Origin: a virus
DNA: 23,910 nucleotides
Reading direction: 5' to 3' (one strand)
IMG/VR virus record: IMGVR_UViG_3300020222_000179
Span: 1 to 23,910 of that record
Under the pieces are notes generated by a model. That model was not told where the DNA came from, made no database searches, and saw only the letters and a list, made by a program, of their open reading frames with translations. A program made the position numbers and the translations under genes. Below, in pieces: positions 1 through 8,800 of this stretch. Each line of letters opens with the position of its first letter. Within the stretch, counting starts at the first letter, position 1.

Positions 1-6
1 TGTACT

Positions 7-210
7 ATGAAACGTAAAATAACCTATCTTATCAAAGACTTTGACAAAATAATGCGTGAAATCCTACCACATACGGGTGATTTTAAAAGCGAAGTAATGT
101 TACTTAAACGTAAAGATGAATTTATAGTAATGATTGATCATATGGCAGAAAAATACGATAAAATTATACAATTAATAGAACAAGAAAAGGAATTACCAGA
201 TGAAGTATAA
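7..210 (+). CDS. Small hypothetical protein (67 aa)
   Basis: I do not recognise this 67-residue protein. It is charged, probably all helical, with no cysteine pair, signal peptide or membrane segment. It starts six bases from the window edge, so its ribosome binding site lies mostly outside the window and the start could be further upstream. Its last codons overlap the start of the next gene (200), the usual sign of translational coupling in a phage operon. Codon use is AT-rich like its neighbours. It is called real from orientation, coupling and composition only. Confidence 0.55.
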   Translation: MKRKITYLIKDFDKIMREILPHTGDFKSEVMLLKRKDEFIVMIDHMAEKYDKIIQLIEQEKELPDEV

Positions 211-454
211 ATTTTCTTTTATTCAAATAACTAACTGGTTAATGATTTGCCGTGATAATCTTAAAAAGATTCGTGAAGAAGCAAATGAAGGTTTTGATAA
301 TAAAGAGGAGGTTATACAAAAATTAAATAAACAAAAGCGAGATCTTTTGTTGGTTAAAGAGATATTAAATAGAAAAATAAAATTACATGGTATTAGTCCT
401 GATTTCTTGAAAAATTTAAACAATATTAAGAAAGAATACGGCATAGGAGAATAA
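200..454 (+). CDS. Small hypothetical protein (84 aa)
   Basis: An unrecognised 84-residue, lysine-rich protein predicted from its sequence to be mostly helical (long Lys/Glu/Leu stretches between residues 20 and 60). The ATG at 200 overlaps the end of the preceding gene by 11 bases, and a purine-rich AAAAGGAA lies just upstream as a possible ribosome binding site. Its stop is followed after 12 bases by the first of two fibre-like genes. No function can be assigned. Confidence 0.6.
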   Translation: MKYKFSFIQITNWLMICRDNLKKIREEANEGFDNKEEVIQKLNKQKRDLLLVKEILNRKIKLHGISPDFLKNLNNIKKEYGIGE

Positions 455-466
455 GGAAAGATAAAA

Positions 467-1906
467 ATGGCAGTTAAGCCAACAAAAGCGATTGCGGATT
501 TACTTGCGCGAAAGCAAATATTAAAAGTTGATAAAGACAATAATATTCTTTTCAAAGTATCAGGAACTTTAGGATCTGGTGCTGTTAGTTCTTCTTTACC
601 AATTACGGCTTCTAATATATTTTCTGCTTTTGATTCTTTTATTTCGGGCACATTAACTACTAAAAATTTAGTTATAACTGATGATAAAAGTTATGTAAAC
701 ATAAATCAACTAAGCAATGTATCTGCCTCTAATGCTACAGAAGGAAAATTTTTAACTTATGATGGAAATAATTGGGTTCCTTCAGAAATACAAGTAAACG
801 CTGGTATTGGATCGCAAGCATATTCATCTCTAAGATATCATTCAGATGGTTTATTTAATGGCAGTGAAACAATAGTTTTAAATCTACCATTATCTTCTGC
901 TTATGGTCCAAGTTTTCCTGTAGAATCAATTAATTATTTTACTTATAATCTTTTGATTCAAGAAGAATCTGGTTCAAATTGGAAAAATGATTTAGCAGTA
1001 CTTCAGTTTATTGTAACTGGTTCTGGTACTCCTTATGTTGCTGCTGTCATAGAAGCACAATTTGTACCATATGCTTATACATTTAACGCAACAAACGAAA
1101 ATACAGCGGATTTACGAACATCTGTAGCATTTAATGGTTTTGGTGTTTCGGAAGAATCTTATAATCGCTTAAGATTTCATGATCTTGGATATTTTACAAG
1201 TGACCAAGCAGAAATTCCTTTACCCGTATTTTCTACTTTTGGTGTTGCATTCCCAACCGGATCATTAAAATATATTACTTACAACGTTTTAATTAAGGAA
1301 ACTTCTGGTTCAAACTGGAAAAATGATTTAGCTTCTGTAGAATTTAAAATATCAGGTTCGCAAATATGGGCTGTTATATCCGCCCCGGCCAATCCTTATG
1401 CTTATACATTTAATGCGATAAATAATAATCCAATAGATGTACCATCTGATGTATCTATCGCAAATTATACAAATATTTATGTATCAAACAACGCAGAAAT
1501 ATTAGGAGATTTAACCGTTAAAGGGACAAACGAATTATCTAATATAGGTAATAACTTATTAGTTGATGATTTATATAATGTTGCCGATGTGTTTTCTGCT
1601 GTTGATACACGTTTTGCACAGATGGTGACAAATTTTAATAATTTACGAGAAGTTATTACAGGAAGTTTTGATATATATGGAGAAAAAATTGTTACATTAA
1701 ATAATTTTGCAGCAGCAGATATAGATTATTTGTCTCTTGATGTAATGATTAAGTATAGCGGCAGCACACAATATGTTAATGATTTAGTTAGTATACGTAT
1801 GTCTGGAACGTTTAGCGACAAAATAAACGTAGAAATAAGTGCGCCAAGTGTAACTAGTGAAGATTTTTATAGAATTATTGCAGTAAAAGAGACAGGAAGT
1901 TTATAA
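467..1906 (+). CDS. Repeat-containing virion structural / fibre-like protein (479 aa)
   Basis: Probable structural protein of the virion. The N-terminus (MAVKPTKAIADLLARKQI) is shared with the next gene, as is the following VSGT...SSSLPIT segment, so the two are paralogues. The rest holds three copies of a roughly 90-residue Ser/Thr/Gly/Asn-rich, likely beta-strand domain at about residues 119-210, 232-320 and 391-476. Hallmarks are YxxLR, a central SGSNWKNDL and a closing PYAYTFNA; the third copy is the most diverged. A fourth copy closes the next protein. No signal peptide or membrane segment is seen. A GGAAAG ribosome binding site precedes the ATG at 467. Composition and repeats suit a trimeric tail fibre, whisker or neck-attached protein, but the exact position in the virion is not evident. 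Confidence 0.72.
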   Translation: MAVKPTKAIADLLARKQILKVDKDNNILFKVSGTLGSGAVSSSLPITASNIFSAFDSFISGTLTTKNLVITDDKSYVNINQLSNVSASNATEGKFLTYDGNNWVPSEIQVNAGIGSQAYSSLRYHSDGLFNGSETIVLNLPLSSAYGPSFPVESINYFTYNLLIQEESGSNWKNDLAVLQFIVTGSGTPYVAAVIEAQFVPYAYTFNATNENTADLRTSVAFNGFGVSEESYNRLRFHDLGYFTSDQAEIPLPVFSTFGVAFPTGSLKYITYNVLIKETSGSNWKNDLASVEFKISGSQIWAVISAPANPYAYTFNAINNNPIDVPSDVSIANYTNIYVSNNAEILGDLTVKGTNELSNIGNNLLVDDLYNVADVFSAVDTRFAQMVTNFNNLREVITGSFDIYGEKIVTLNNFAAADIDYLSLDVMIKYSGSTQYVNDLVSIRMSGTFSDKINVEISAPSVTSEDFYRIIAVKETGSL

Positions 1907-1947
1907 AGAAACTATTTATTAAAAATTGTAAAAAGGAGAATTATTAA

Positions 1948-3042
1948 ATGGCAGTTAAACCAGTTAAAGTGTTAACAGATCTGCAAACAAATAAGCAGAT
2001 TACAAAAGTAGATCGCAATGCAGGAAACGCAGTATTATTTAATGTATCTGGTACAGTAGCTGGTGGTGGTCATGTTAGTTCTTCTTTACCTATTACAAGC
2101 TCTGGATTATTAATCAGCGGCGATGCGACAGTAAGTGGAACACTTTATGTTCGTACCTATCATTCCATTGAAACAACTGCTTCTGTTCTTTTTCAAAGTG
2201 GTTCAAGTAAATTTGGCAATAGCGCAGATGATACACACCAATTTACAGGTAGTGTTTCTATTAGCGGTTCTTTCTCTGCCGATTATTTAACTGCATCATA
2301 TGGTTTATATTCAGGTGGACCATCAGAATTATCAGGCGCTGTAACTGCCAATAATGGTCTAACAATACTTGGTGCGCCATTAAATGCATCAACGGTAGCT
2401 GTTAGCGCAAGTGCATTAAACGCTTCTACTGTTGCTAACGTGGGCGGTTTATTATCAGCGGGTAGTCTATCATCTTCAGCTGGTTTACAAGTAACTGGTT
2501 CTACTAGTTTATTAGGCACACTTAGTGGTAGTAGCACAGTATATGCTCCAATTGTTTCTGGTAATGTAGGTTCTTTTGTTACCAGTTCTGTTGCTACAAC
2601 AGCTAGCTTTAATAATATTCCTATAATTACCTCATCAATTCCAAATGGTTCTGGTGTTTATGATATGTACAGCATTGATCAAGCATTCCATGCCATTGAT
2701 GCCGTAATAGCCGATTCTAGCAAAACACAAAATGCTTATAAACGTTTACGTTATCAAACAAGTGGCACATTTGATGTAAGTGGTATTCAATTAATTTCTC
2801 TTCCAACAACACAATTTGGTGGCGCAGCATTTAGTACATCGTCATTAGATTATATTACAATTGATGTAATGGTTAAATTAGAGAGTGGTGATAACTGGAT
2901 GAATGATGTAGTGGCAATTGAAACATATGTTACTGGATCTCCCGGTTCAAAATATGTAGAAGTTGCTATTTACAGCGCTGATGTACCATATGCTTATCGT
3001 TTGATAGCATTAAATGAAGATCCAAGCAAATATGTGATATAA
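1948..3042 (+). CDS. Virion structural / fibre-like protein, paralogue of the preceding gene (364 aa)
   Basis: Second member of the paralogous pair. It begins MAVKPVKVLTDLQTNKQI, then VSGTVAGGGHVSSSLPIT, closely matching the upstream protein. The middle (about 55-230) is a low-complexity Ser/Gly/Thr/Ala/Val stretch with short repeats (NASTVAV, NASTVANV) and a DDTHQFTGSVSISG segment of a style I recall from phage fibre proteins. The C-terminal domain (about 264-358) is a single copy of the 90-residue repeat, with YKRLRY, SGDNWMNDV and VPYAYRLIALN. A good ribosome binding site (AAAGGAG) lies before the ATG. The stop codon lies inside an 8-bp inverted repeat that reaches the start of the next gene. 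Likely role: fibre or attached head/tail protein. Confidence 0.72.
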   Translation: MAVKPVKVLTDLQTNKQITKVDRNAGNAVLFNVSGTVAGGGHVSSSLPITSSGLLISGDATVSGTLYVRTYHSIETTASVLFQSGSSKFGNSADDTHQFTGSVSISGSFSADYLTASYGLYSGGPSELSGAVTANNGLTILGAPLNASTVAVSASALNASTVANVGGLLSAGSLSSSAGLQVTGSTSLLGTLSGSSTVYAPIVSGNVGSFVTSSVATTASFNNIPIITSSIPNGSGVYDMYSIDQAFHAIDAVIADSSKTQNAYKRLRYQTSGTFDVSGIQLISLPTTQFGGAAFSTSSLDYITIDVMVKLESGDNWMNDVVAIETYVTGSPGSKYVEVAIYSADVPYAYRLIALNEDPSKYVI

Positions 3043-3052
3043 TAATCACATA
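3031..3052 (+). promoter_or_regulatory. Inverted repeat spanning stop and next start codon
   Basis: TATGTGAT (3031-3038) and ATCACATA (3045-3052) form a perfect 8-bp stem with a 6-base loop. The stem-loop contains the stop codon of the fibre-like gene and reaches the first base of the ATG of the RuvC-like gene. No T-run follows, so it is not a typical terminator. It could restrain translation of the nuclease until ribosomes finish the upstream gene; that role is inferred. Confidence 0.4.
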
Positions 3053-3582
3053 TGATTCTTGGTTTAGACATATCAACTTCAATAACCGGCATTACTATCC
3101 TTGATGATACGGGTAATGTGTTGTTATTTGATATGGTTGATATGCGTTCTAAGAAATATAGTAGTTTTTTTCTTAAAGCCGACGCAGTAGAACGGCGGCT
3201 GGTACAATTAAAAAAAGACTATAATATAGATAAAATATTTATAGAGGAAAGTTTACAAGCATTTAGACCCGGATTAAGTAGTGCAAGTGTTATTTTGACT
3301 CTTGGACGTTTTAATGGTATAATAAGTTGGATATCTTATAAAATATTTGGCTTTGAACCACAATATATCGGCGCTTCGACTGCTAGGAAAGCTGTTGGCA
3401 TAAAGGTAGAGCGGGGTCAAAATGCCAAAGAAATCGTTTTAAAGCGCGTTATGGAGCTTGAAAAGGGCTTCCTAGTCGAGTATACTCCCCACGGCAATCC
3501 TGTTGCTGGCTGCTATGATAGAGCCGATGCATATGTTATAGCCCGTGCGGGGTATTTATCTTGTCAGACTCTAAAAAAATAG
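3052..3582 (+). CDS. RuvC-like Holliday junction resolvase (RNase H fold)
   Basis: A 176-residue nuclease of the RuvC type, an RNase H-fold family that cuts four-way DNA junctions. Acidic metal ligands are visible at the expected places: Asp6 in the opening ILGLDIST strand, Glu65/Glu66 in IFIEES, and Asp156 and Asp159 in the C-terminal GCYDRADAYVIA helix. The length is close to bacterial RuvC. In T4, junction resolution before packaging is done by an unrelated nuclease (gp49), so this would be the functional substitute. It overlaps the primase gene by 22 bases and belongs to a replication-recombination block with the primase and the Mre11-Rad50 fusion. No strong ribosome binding site is seen; a hairpin covers the start. 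Family call is good; the exact substrate is inferred. Confidence 0.82.
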   Translation: MILGLDISTSITGITILDDTGNVLLFDMVDMRSKKYSSFFLKADAVERRLVQLKKDYNIDKIFIEESLQAFRPGLSSASVILTLGRFNGIISWISYKIFGFEPQYIGASTARKAVGIKVERGQNAKEIVLKRVMELEKGFLVEYTPHGNPVAGCYDRADAYVIARAGYLSCQTLKK

Positions 3583-4502
3583 AGATTCTTAAGCAAATTC
3601 TTGGAGACTATTATTCTTCTGGGAATGAAAAGCTATTCTTTTGCCCAAAATGCTCGCATCATAAGAAAAAATTAAGTATAAACATTACTAAAGACGTATT
3701 TAAATGCTGGAAATGTGATTGGTCAGGTAAATCTATACGCCGCTTAATACAAAGGTATGGTAATTATGTCCAACAAAAGACATGGAATGAGCTTTCTGGT
3801 ATTGTCGAAATTACAGAATATGAGAAGATATTCCTTGCAGAAAAAAACGTTGAAGAAAAAGTACAATCAATCTTATTACCAACAGAATTCCAGACGTTAT
3901 GCAACAAGGATTCTAGCCTAACATCGTTACCAGCTCGTCGTTATCTGCGTGATCGCGGTATATCTAAACAAGATATACTTTATTGGAAAATCGGTTATGC
4001 AGTTTCTGGAGAATATTCTGGTCGTGTGATAATTCCATCTTTTAATTTAGATGGTAATATAGATTATTTTATTGCTAGAACTTATGAAAATGATTGGAAG
4101 AGATATTTAAATCCTCCAACACCAAAAGACATCATTTTTAATGAACTTTATATTGATTGGTCAAGCGATATAACAATAGTAGAAGGTGTATTTGATGCCA
4201 TTAAAGCAAAAAATGCTATTCCTATTCTTGGATCTACTTTGAGAGAAGGATCTAGATTATTTCGTGAATTAATAAAAAATGATCCTGCAATATATATCGC
4301 CCTAGATCCCGATGCAGAGAAAAAAGCTGAAAAACTTATTAATACACTTTTAGCATATGATGCAGAAGTGTATAAAATTCCCATCCCAGCTGAAAAAGAT
4401 GTTGGCGATATGAGTAATGAGGAATTTTTAGAGCGTAAGAAGGACGCTAAACTAATTAAAGATAGTGATTACTTTTTGATTAATAAAATCATGAGCATAT
4501 AA
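3561..4502 (+). CDS. DNA primase, DnaG type (zinc ribbon + TOPRIM)
   Basis: A 313-residue primase of the DnaG/T4 gp61 class, which makes RNA primers for lagging-strand synthesis. The N-terminal zinc ribbon has CPKC (Cys28, Cys31) and CWKC (Cys49, Cys52). The TOPRIM catalytic domain has Glu208 in TIVEGVFDAI and Asp249/Asp251 in ALDPD. A segment PARRYLRDRGIS-ILYWKIGY between the two is typical of primase cores. No helicase domain follows, so a separate helicase is expected elsewhere. The only sensible start is TTG at 3561, which overlaps the RuvC-like gene by 22 bases; no ATG in this frame lies before the zinc ribbon. The rare start codon and overlap suggest coupled, low-level translation. Confidence 0.9.
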   Translation: MSDSKKIEILKQILGDYYSSGNEKLFFCPKCSHHKKKLSINITKDVFKCWKCDWSGKSIRRLIQRYGNYVQQKTWNELSGIVEITEYEKIFLAEKNVEEKVQSILLPTEFQTLCNKDSSLTSLPARRYLRDRGISKQDILYWKIGYAVSGEYSGRVIIPSFNLDGNIDYFIARTYENDWKRYLNPPTPKDIIFNELYIDWSSDITIVEGVFDAIKAKNAIPILGSTLREGSRLFRELIKNDPAIYIALDPDAEKKAEKLINTLLAYDAEVYKIPIPAEKDVGDMSNEEFLERKKDAKLIKDSDYFLINKIMSI

Positions 4503-4503
4503 A

Positions 4504-4701
4504 ATGTCAGAAGGCAAAAAATATAATCCTAAAACGGTTATAGCATTATTAAAGTTAATGCTTTCTATGCGCAAAGATTTAACAAAAGAAGAAAAAGAAT
4601 CTGTTGTTAGATTAGCAGAACAAATGATACTTAAAGGTAAAAATAAAGACTATGAAGATAAACAAATCTTTTCTATCAAAGATTATAAAAGAAGAAATTA
4701 A
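4504..4701 (+). CDS. Small hypothetical protein (65 aa)
   Basis: An unrecognised 65-residue basic protein, mostly helical by composition, starting one base after the primase stop. Its last 50 bases overlap the start of the next gene in another frame, more than is usual in this operon. Either both are real or this ORF is shorter-lived; the downstream start is supported by a shared N-terminal motif, so doubt falls more on this one. No domain can be named. Confidence 0.5.
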   Translation: MSEGKKYNPKTVIALLKLMLSMRKDLTKEEKESVVRLAEQMILKGKNKDYEDKQIFSIKDYKRRN

Positions 4702-5836
4702 AAAAGTTTTGTATGATTCTCATAAACCTTGGGAAGTTGCTGTCGTGAGAAAAATGGTTGATATTTTTAATGATATTCATGACGGCAAGCAAAAATCAAG
4801 AGAAGAGTATATTGCCCATATACAACAGATAATTAACGACACCTCTAATAAAGAAACGCCAGAGCAAGCGTTTGATTATTTTAAAGAAGAAAACGCCGTA
4901 GATCCAGATATGTTTGAAGCTGTTGCAGGATATCTATATCCACGATTTTCCGATGATCAAATACCGGCATCTTATAAAGACATACATGCAAAGTATAAAG
5001 AAATGGCAAAAGGCTATGTCAAACATGATGCTGGACCCAGTTCTACGTTTTTAAGAAAGCCAAAGTCAATTGATCCACAAGATCAAGAAGACGTTAGAAA
5101 AAATAGAAAAACATTAATTCATGAAGAAGAGCAGCCTGATGCTAGAGAAGCAAAAGGAGAATTATATGTTAGAATGCCTCCGCAAAAGTTTTTACAATTA
5201 GCAGCTAGTGATGTGTCATGCGAAGAAAGAGTTTCAAAATTCTCTATCAAAAAATATGATGAAACCGGCTTAAGAGGCAATCCAGTTTTACGTATAGATG
5301 CGTTAAATAACAAAGTATTTTATCATGATGGTCGTGGTAGAGCTTGTTTAGCAATAAATAATAAATTATCAGAAATTAATGTAGCATTAGTCTTCTATAA
5401 AGAAGATCTAAAAACAAGAGCGATTAGAAGTTGGGATTATATAACTAAAATTGGTTATATTACTAATCAGGATGGGACAGAAAATATAGATTTATCTGGT
5501 ATTCGTTTAATAAATGAACCACCTGATTGGCCTAGAAGATTAAGAATATATGCTGTAAAATATATTGATAAAAGCGACAAGCAAACGCCATCAGAAAAAA
5601 TAGATTATAATATCAATAGTCTGATTATAGATATGTATTTAAATTATCCTAATATAAAACAACCAATAGAAGTTTATAGATTAATACCAAATAAAAGTGT
5701 AAAATCCGGCGAACCGCCTTATGAATTAGACAATGAAGGTCGTGTAGTATTAAAAAATAAAAATTTAGAAGATGAAAGTGTATGGGAAAAGGTTCCAAAA
5801 GATGAATGGGATAGTCTTCCTGCTCATCGTAAATAA
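4652..5836 (+). CDS. Hypothetical protein with N-terminal MKI-IIKEE helix and HDGRGRA motif (394 aa)
   Basis: Function unknown. Residues 1-20 (MKINKSFLSKIIKEEIKKVL) form a basic amphipathic helix closely like the start of the gene at 16024. This shared motif is the main reason for choosing the ATG at 4652 despite the 50-base overlap with the preceding ORF. Residues 25-160 are charged and look helical. A second domain from about 170 has FLQLAASDV, KYDETGLRGNPVLRID and FYHDGRGRACLA (HDGRGRA at 225-231), a pattern resembling the 'HEGRHRA' signature I recall from uncharacterised large phage and plasmid proteins. The C-terminal part is mixed and ends in a Trp/Asp-rich stretch. No membrane segment is seen. 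The helix contains IKE, fitting the (L/I)xE rule of T4-type prohead protease, so packaging into the capsid is possible. Confidence 0.75.
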   Translation: MKINKSFLSKIIKEEIKKVLYDSHKPWEVAVVRKMVDIFNDIHDGKQKSREEYIAHIQQIINDTSNKETPEQAFDYFKEENAVDPDMFEAVAGYLYPRFSDDQIPASYKDIHAKYKEMAKGYVKHDAGPSSTFLRKPKSIDPQDQEDVRKNRKTLIHEEEQPDAREAKGELYVRMPPQKFLQLAASDVSCEERVSKFSIKKYDETGLRGNPVLRIDALNNKVFYHDGRGRACLAINNKLSEINVALVFYKEDLKTRAIRSWDYITKIGYITNQDGTENIDLSGIRLINEPPDWPRRLRIYAVKYIDKSDKQTPSEKIDYNINSLIIDMYLNYPNIKQPIEVYRLIPNKSVKSGEPPYELDNEGRVVLKNKNLEDESVWEKVPKDEWDSLPAHRK

Positions 5837-5892
5837 TTAGCTATTTAACTTGTACTAGTAGTGTTGTATCATCTGTTCTGATTGGAGAACAA

Positions 5893-8800
5893 ATGAAAAT
5901 ATTGCATTTGGCTGACACACATATTAAAAATCTTAAGTATCATGATGAATATCGTCAAATTTTTAATGAAATTTATAAAATTGCTAGAGAACAAAAAGTA
6001 GAATTAATTATTCATTGTGGCGATATTGCTCACACTAAAACTCAAATCAGTCCAGAATTTGTTGAAATGGCTGGTGATTTTTTTAGCAATCTTGCCTCAA
6101 TCGCTCCAACGCATATTATTCTTGGTAATCACGATGTAAACTTAAAGAATGAATCGCGTCAAGATTCTATCTCTCCAATTATTAAAGCTCTTAATTTACC
6201 AAATCTTTTTCTTCATAAATATTCCGGCGAAGTCTCAATTAATGATCATTTTAGCTTAAACGTATTGAGCATTATTGATGAGGACAAATGGGTTAAGCCA
6301 AGTAACGCCGAAAAAATTAATATTGGTTTATATCACGGTGCCATTTCTGGTATTACAACTGATACTGGTTATCAACTTGAAAGCGATGTTCATCTTGTTG
6401 ATGTTTATGATGGACATGATTATGTTTTTCTTGGTGATATTCATAAAACAAATCAATCAGTGGATAAAGAGGGTAAGGTTCGCTATCCCGGTTCAACCGT
6501 TCAGCAAGGCTTCGCAGAGACAAACGATAAAGGATTTCTAATTTGGGACATACAATCAAAAAATGATTTTACATGTACACATTATGCTATCAAAAATCCA
6601 AAACCATATATTGATATTATTCTTGGAGATCAAGGTGAGGTTCCTAGCGTTGATATTGCTCCTAATGCTCGCATACGTATTATTGCCGACAAAAGTATAT
6701 CATTGGATAAAATTAAAAAGGCAACAGATATTGTAAAAAATAGTTTTAATCCTGAAAGTGTAAGCTTTGTTAGCAAGGCTATTATTAGTAAAAACAATAC
6801 CGCTTCTACAATACTTGATAATCAAGACAATTTACGCGATCTTGGAGTTCAAGAAAAGCTTATTCGTAATTATTTAAAAGAATATAAAGCAGAAGAAGAT
6901 ATATTACTGAAAGTATTAGAATTAAATAAAAAGTTTTCTTCTGCTATTGAAGATGGTGAAGAAACATATCGCAATATTAATTGGAAATTAAAATCTCTTG
7001 AATGGGATAATCTATTTAATTATGGAGAAGGTAATAAAATAGATTTTTCTAATCTAAATGGTATAGTAGGTATCTTTGGCAAAAACTATTCCGGCAAATC
7101 ATCAGTTATTGATGGCTTGTTATATACTGTTTTTAATACTACTTCTAAAAACAACAGAAAGAATCTTAACGTTATTAATCAAAACGCTGAGAGTGCTTTT
7201 GGTAAGGCTACGATAGATATTGATGGTGAAGAATATATTATTGATCGTAAAAGCGAAAAATATATTAAAAAGACAAAAGGCGTAGAGGTAATTGAAGCAA
7301 AAACAGATGTTCAATTTACAACAGATAGTGAATCTTTGAACGGTTTGGCTCGTAATGATACAGATAAAAACATTCGTCGCTTCTTTGGCACTGTAGATGA
7401 TTTTTTCTTAACATCTATGGCTAGCCAGTTTGGTTATTTATCTTTTATTACAGAAGGATCTACTAATCGTAAACAAATTCTTGCCAAGTTCTTGGATCTA
7501 GAGACATTTGAAAAGAAATTTAAAATGGCCAAAGAAGAAAGCTCAGAGTTAAAAACTCTCTTGAAAAAACTAGAGGGTGTTAATTATGAAAAAGACATTT
7601 CTCTAGCACAAGATGAAATTTCTAAGATTGAAATGGAAATTCAAAGTAAGAAAGTGTCGATTGATGATTTGAAAGAAAAAATTTCTATTGCCAATCAGGC
7701 TATTGCTGAATTGCAAGTAGCCATTAGCAGCATGCCTACTGAAGTAATAGATTATAAAATGACAGAAACATCTTTGCATAATTATCTAGGTAAGCAAAAA
7801 GAACTTCTAGACACCAATATTAAAGTTGAGATTGATACAGAAAAGAAAAATACATTATTAAATGAAATAAACAATCTTATTTCTAGTATCAACGAGGAAG
7901 AACTACGCAAAAAAGACGCTGAACTTGTTTCCTTGTCTAAGGAAGTAAACGCTTTAGAAAAAAAATATTCATTACTAAGCGGCGAGTTATCTACAAGAGA
8001 TAACAAAATTAAACTTTTAAATGAGATTCCTTGCGGGGATTCTTTCCCAAGCTGTAAGTTTATCAAGGATGCTTTTGCAGCTAAGGAGGGCTATAAGGGC
8101 ATTTTTGAAGAAACTATTGAACTTGGTAACTCTCTTAATGAAAAAAGGTCATCTGCTATATCTCTTGATGAAGAAAATAGAGAGCAAAACGATAGATTTA
8201 AGTCATTAGTGCAAAAATCCTTGATTCTTAAAGAATTTATTGCAAAGAATGAGCTTACGATTGAAAAGAATCGTGGCTCCCTACATATTATCGAAGGAAA
8301 CATACAGTCTTTACAAAAAAAACTAGAAGAATACGAAAAAAATAAACAAAAGATCGAAAGTTTCCAAGAGCTTTTATCAAAAAAAGACAATAAAAACAAT
8401 ATTTTGTTATCTTTAAATAAAAATTTGTCTGTTATTGAGAAAGAATTGTTAGAACTATATAAAAATCATGGTTCTATTACTCAAAAATATGAAATATTTG
8501 TCAAGCAAAAGGAAGAGTTAGAACAAATTCGTAAAGACTATGCAGCATACGAATTATATTTATCTTGTATGCATCCCAACGGTCTTTCATATGAGATTAT
8601 TAAAAGTAAACTACCAGACATTAATCAAGAAATATCTAAAATATTGTCTAATGTTGTAGATTTCTCTATTTATCTTGAGAATGACGACGATAAATTGGAT
8701 ATTATGATTAAACATCCGAAATATGATGCTAGGCCATTAGAAATGGGTAGCGGTGCGGAGAAAACTCTTGCGTCTACAGCTATTAGATTAGCTCTTATCA

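Noticed and set aside
223-651. 142-residue minus-strand frame
   Set aside because: It lies across two plus-strand genes with better context; composition is a shadow, with no ribosome binding site or recognisable motif.
6275-6541. 88-residue plus-strand frame inside the nuclease gene
   Set aside because: Fully inside the strongly supported Mre11 domain in another frame; its hydrophobic content comes from the codon shift.
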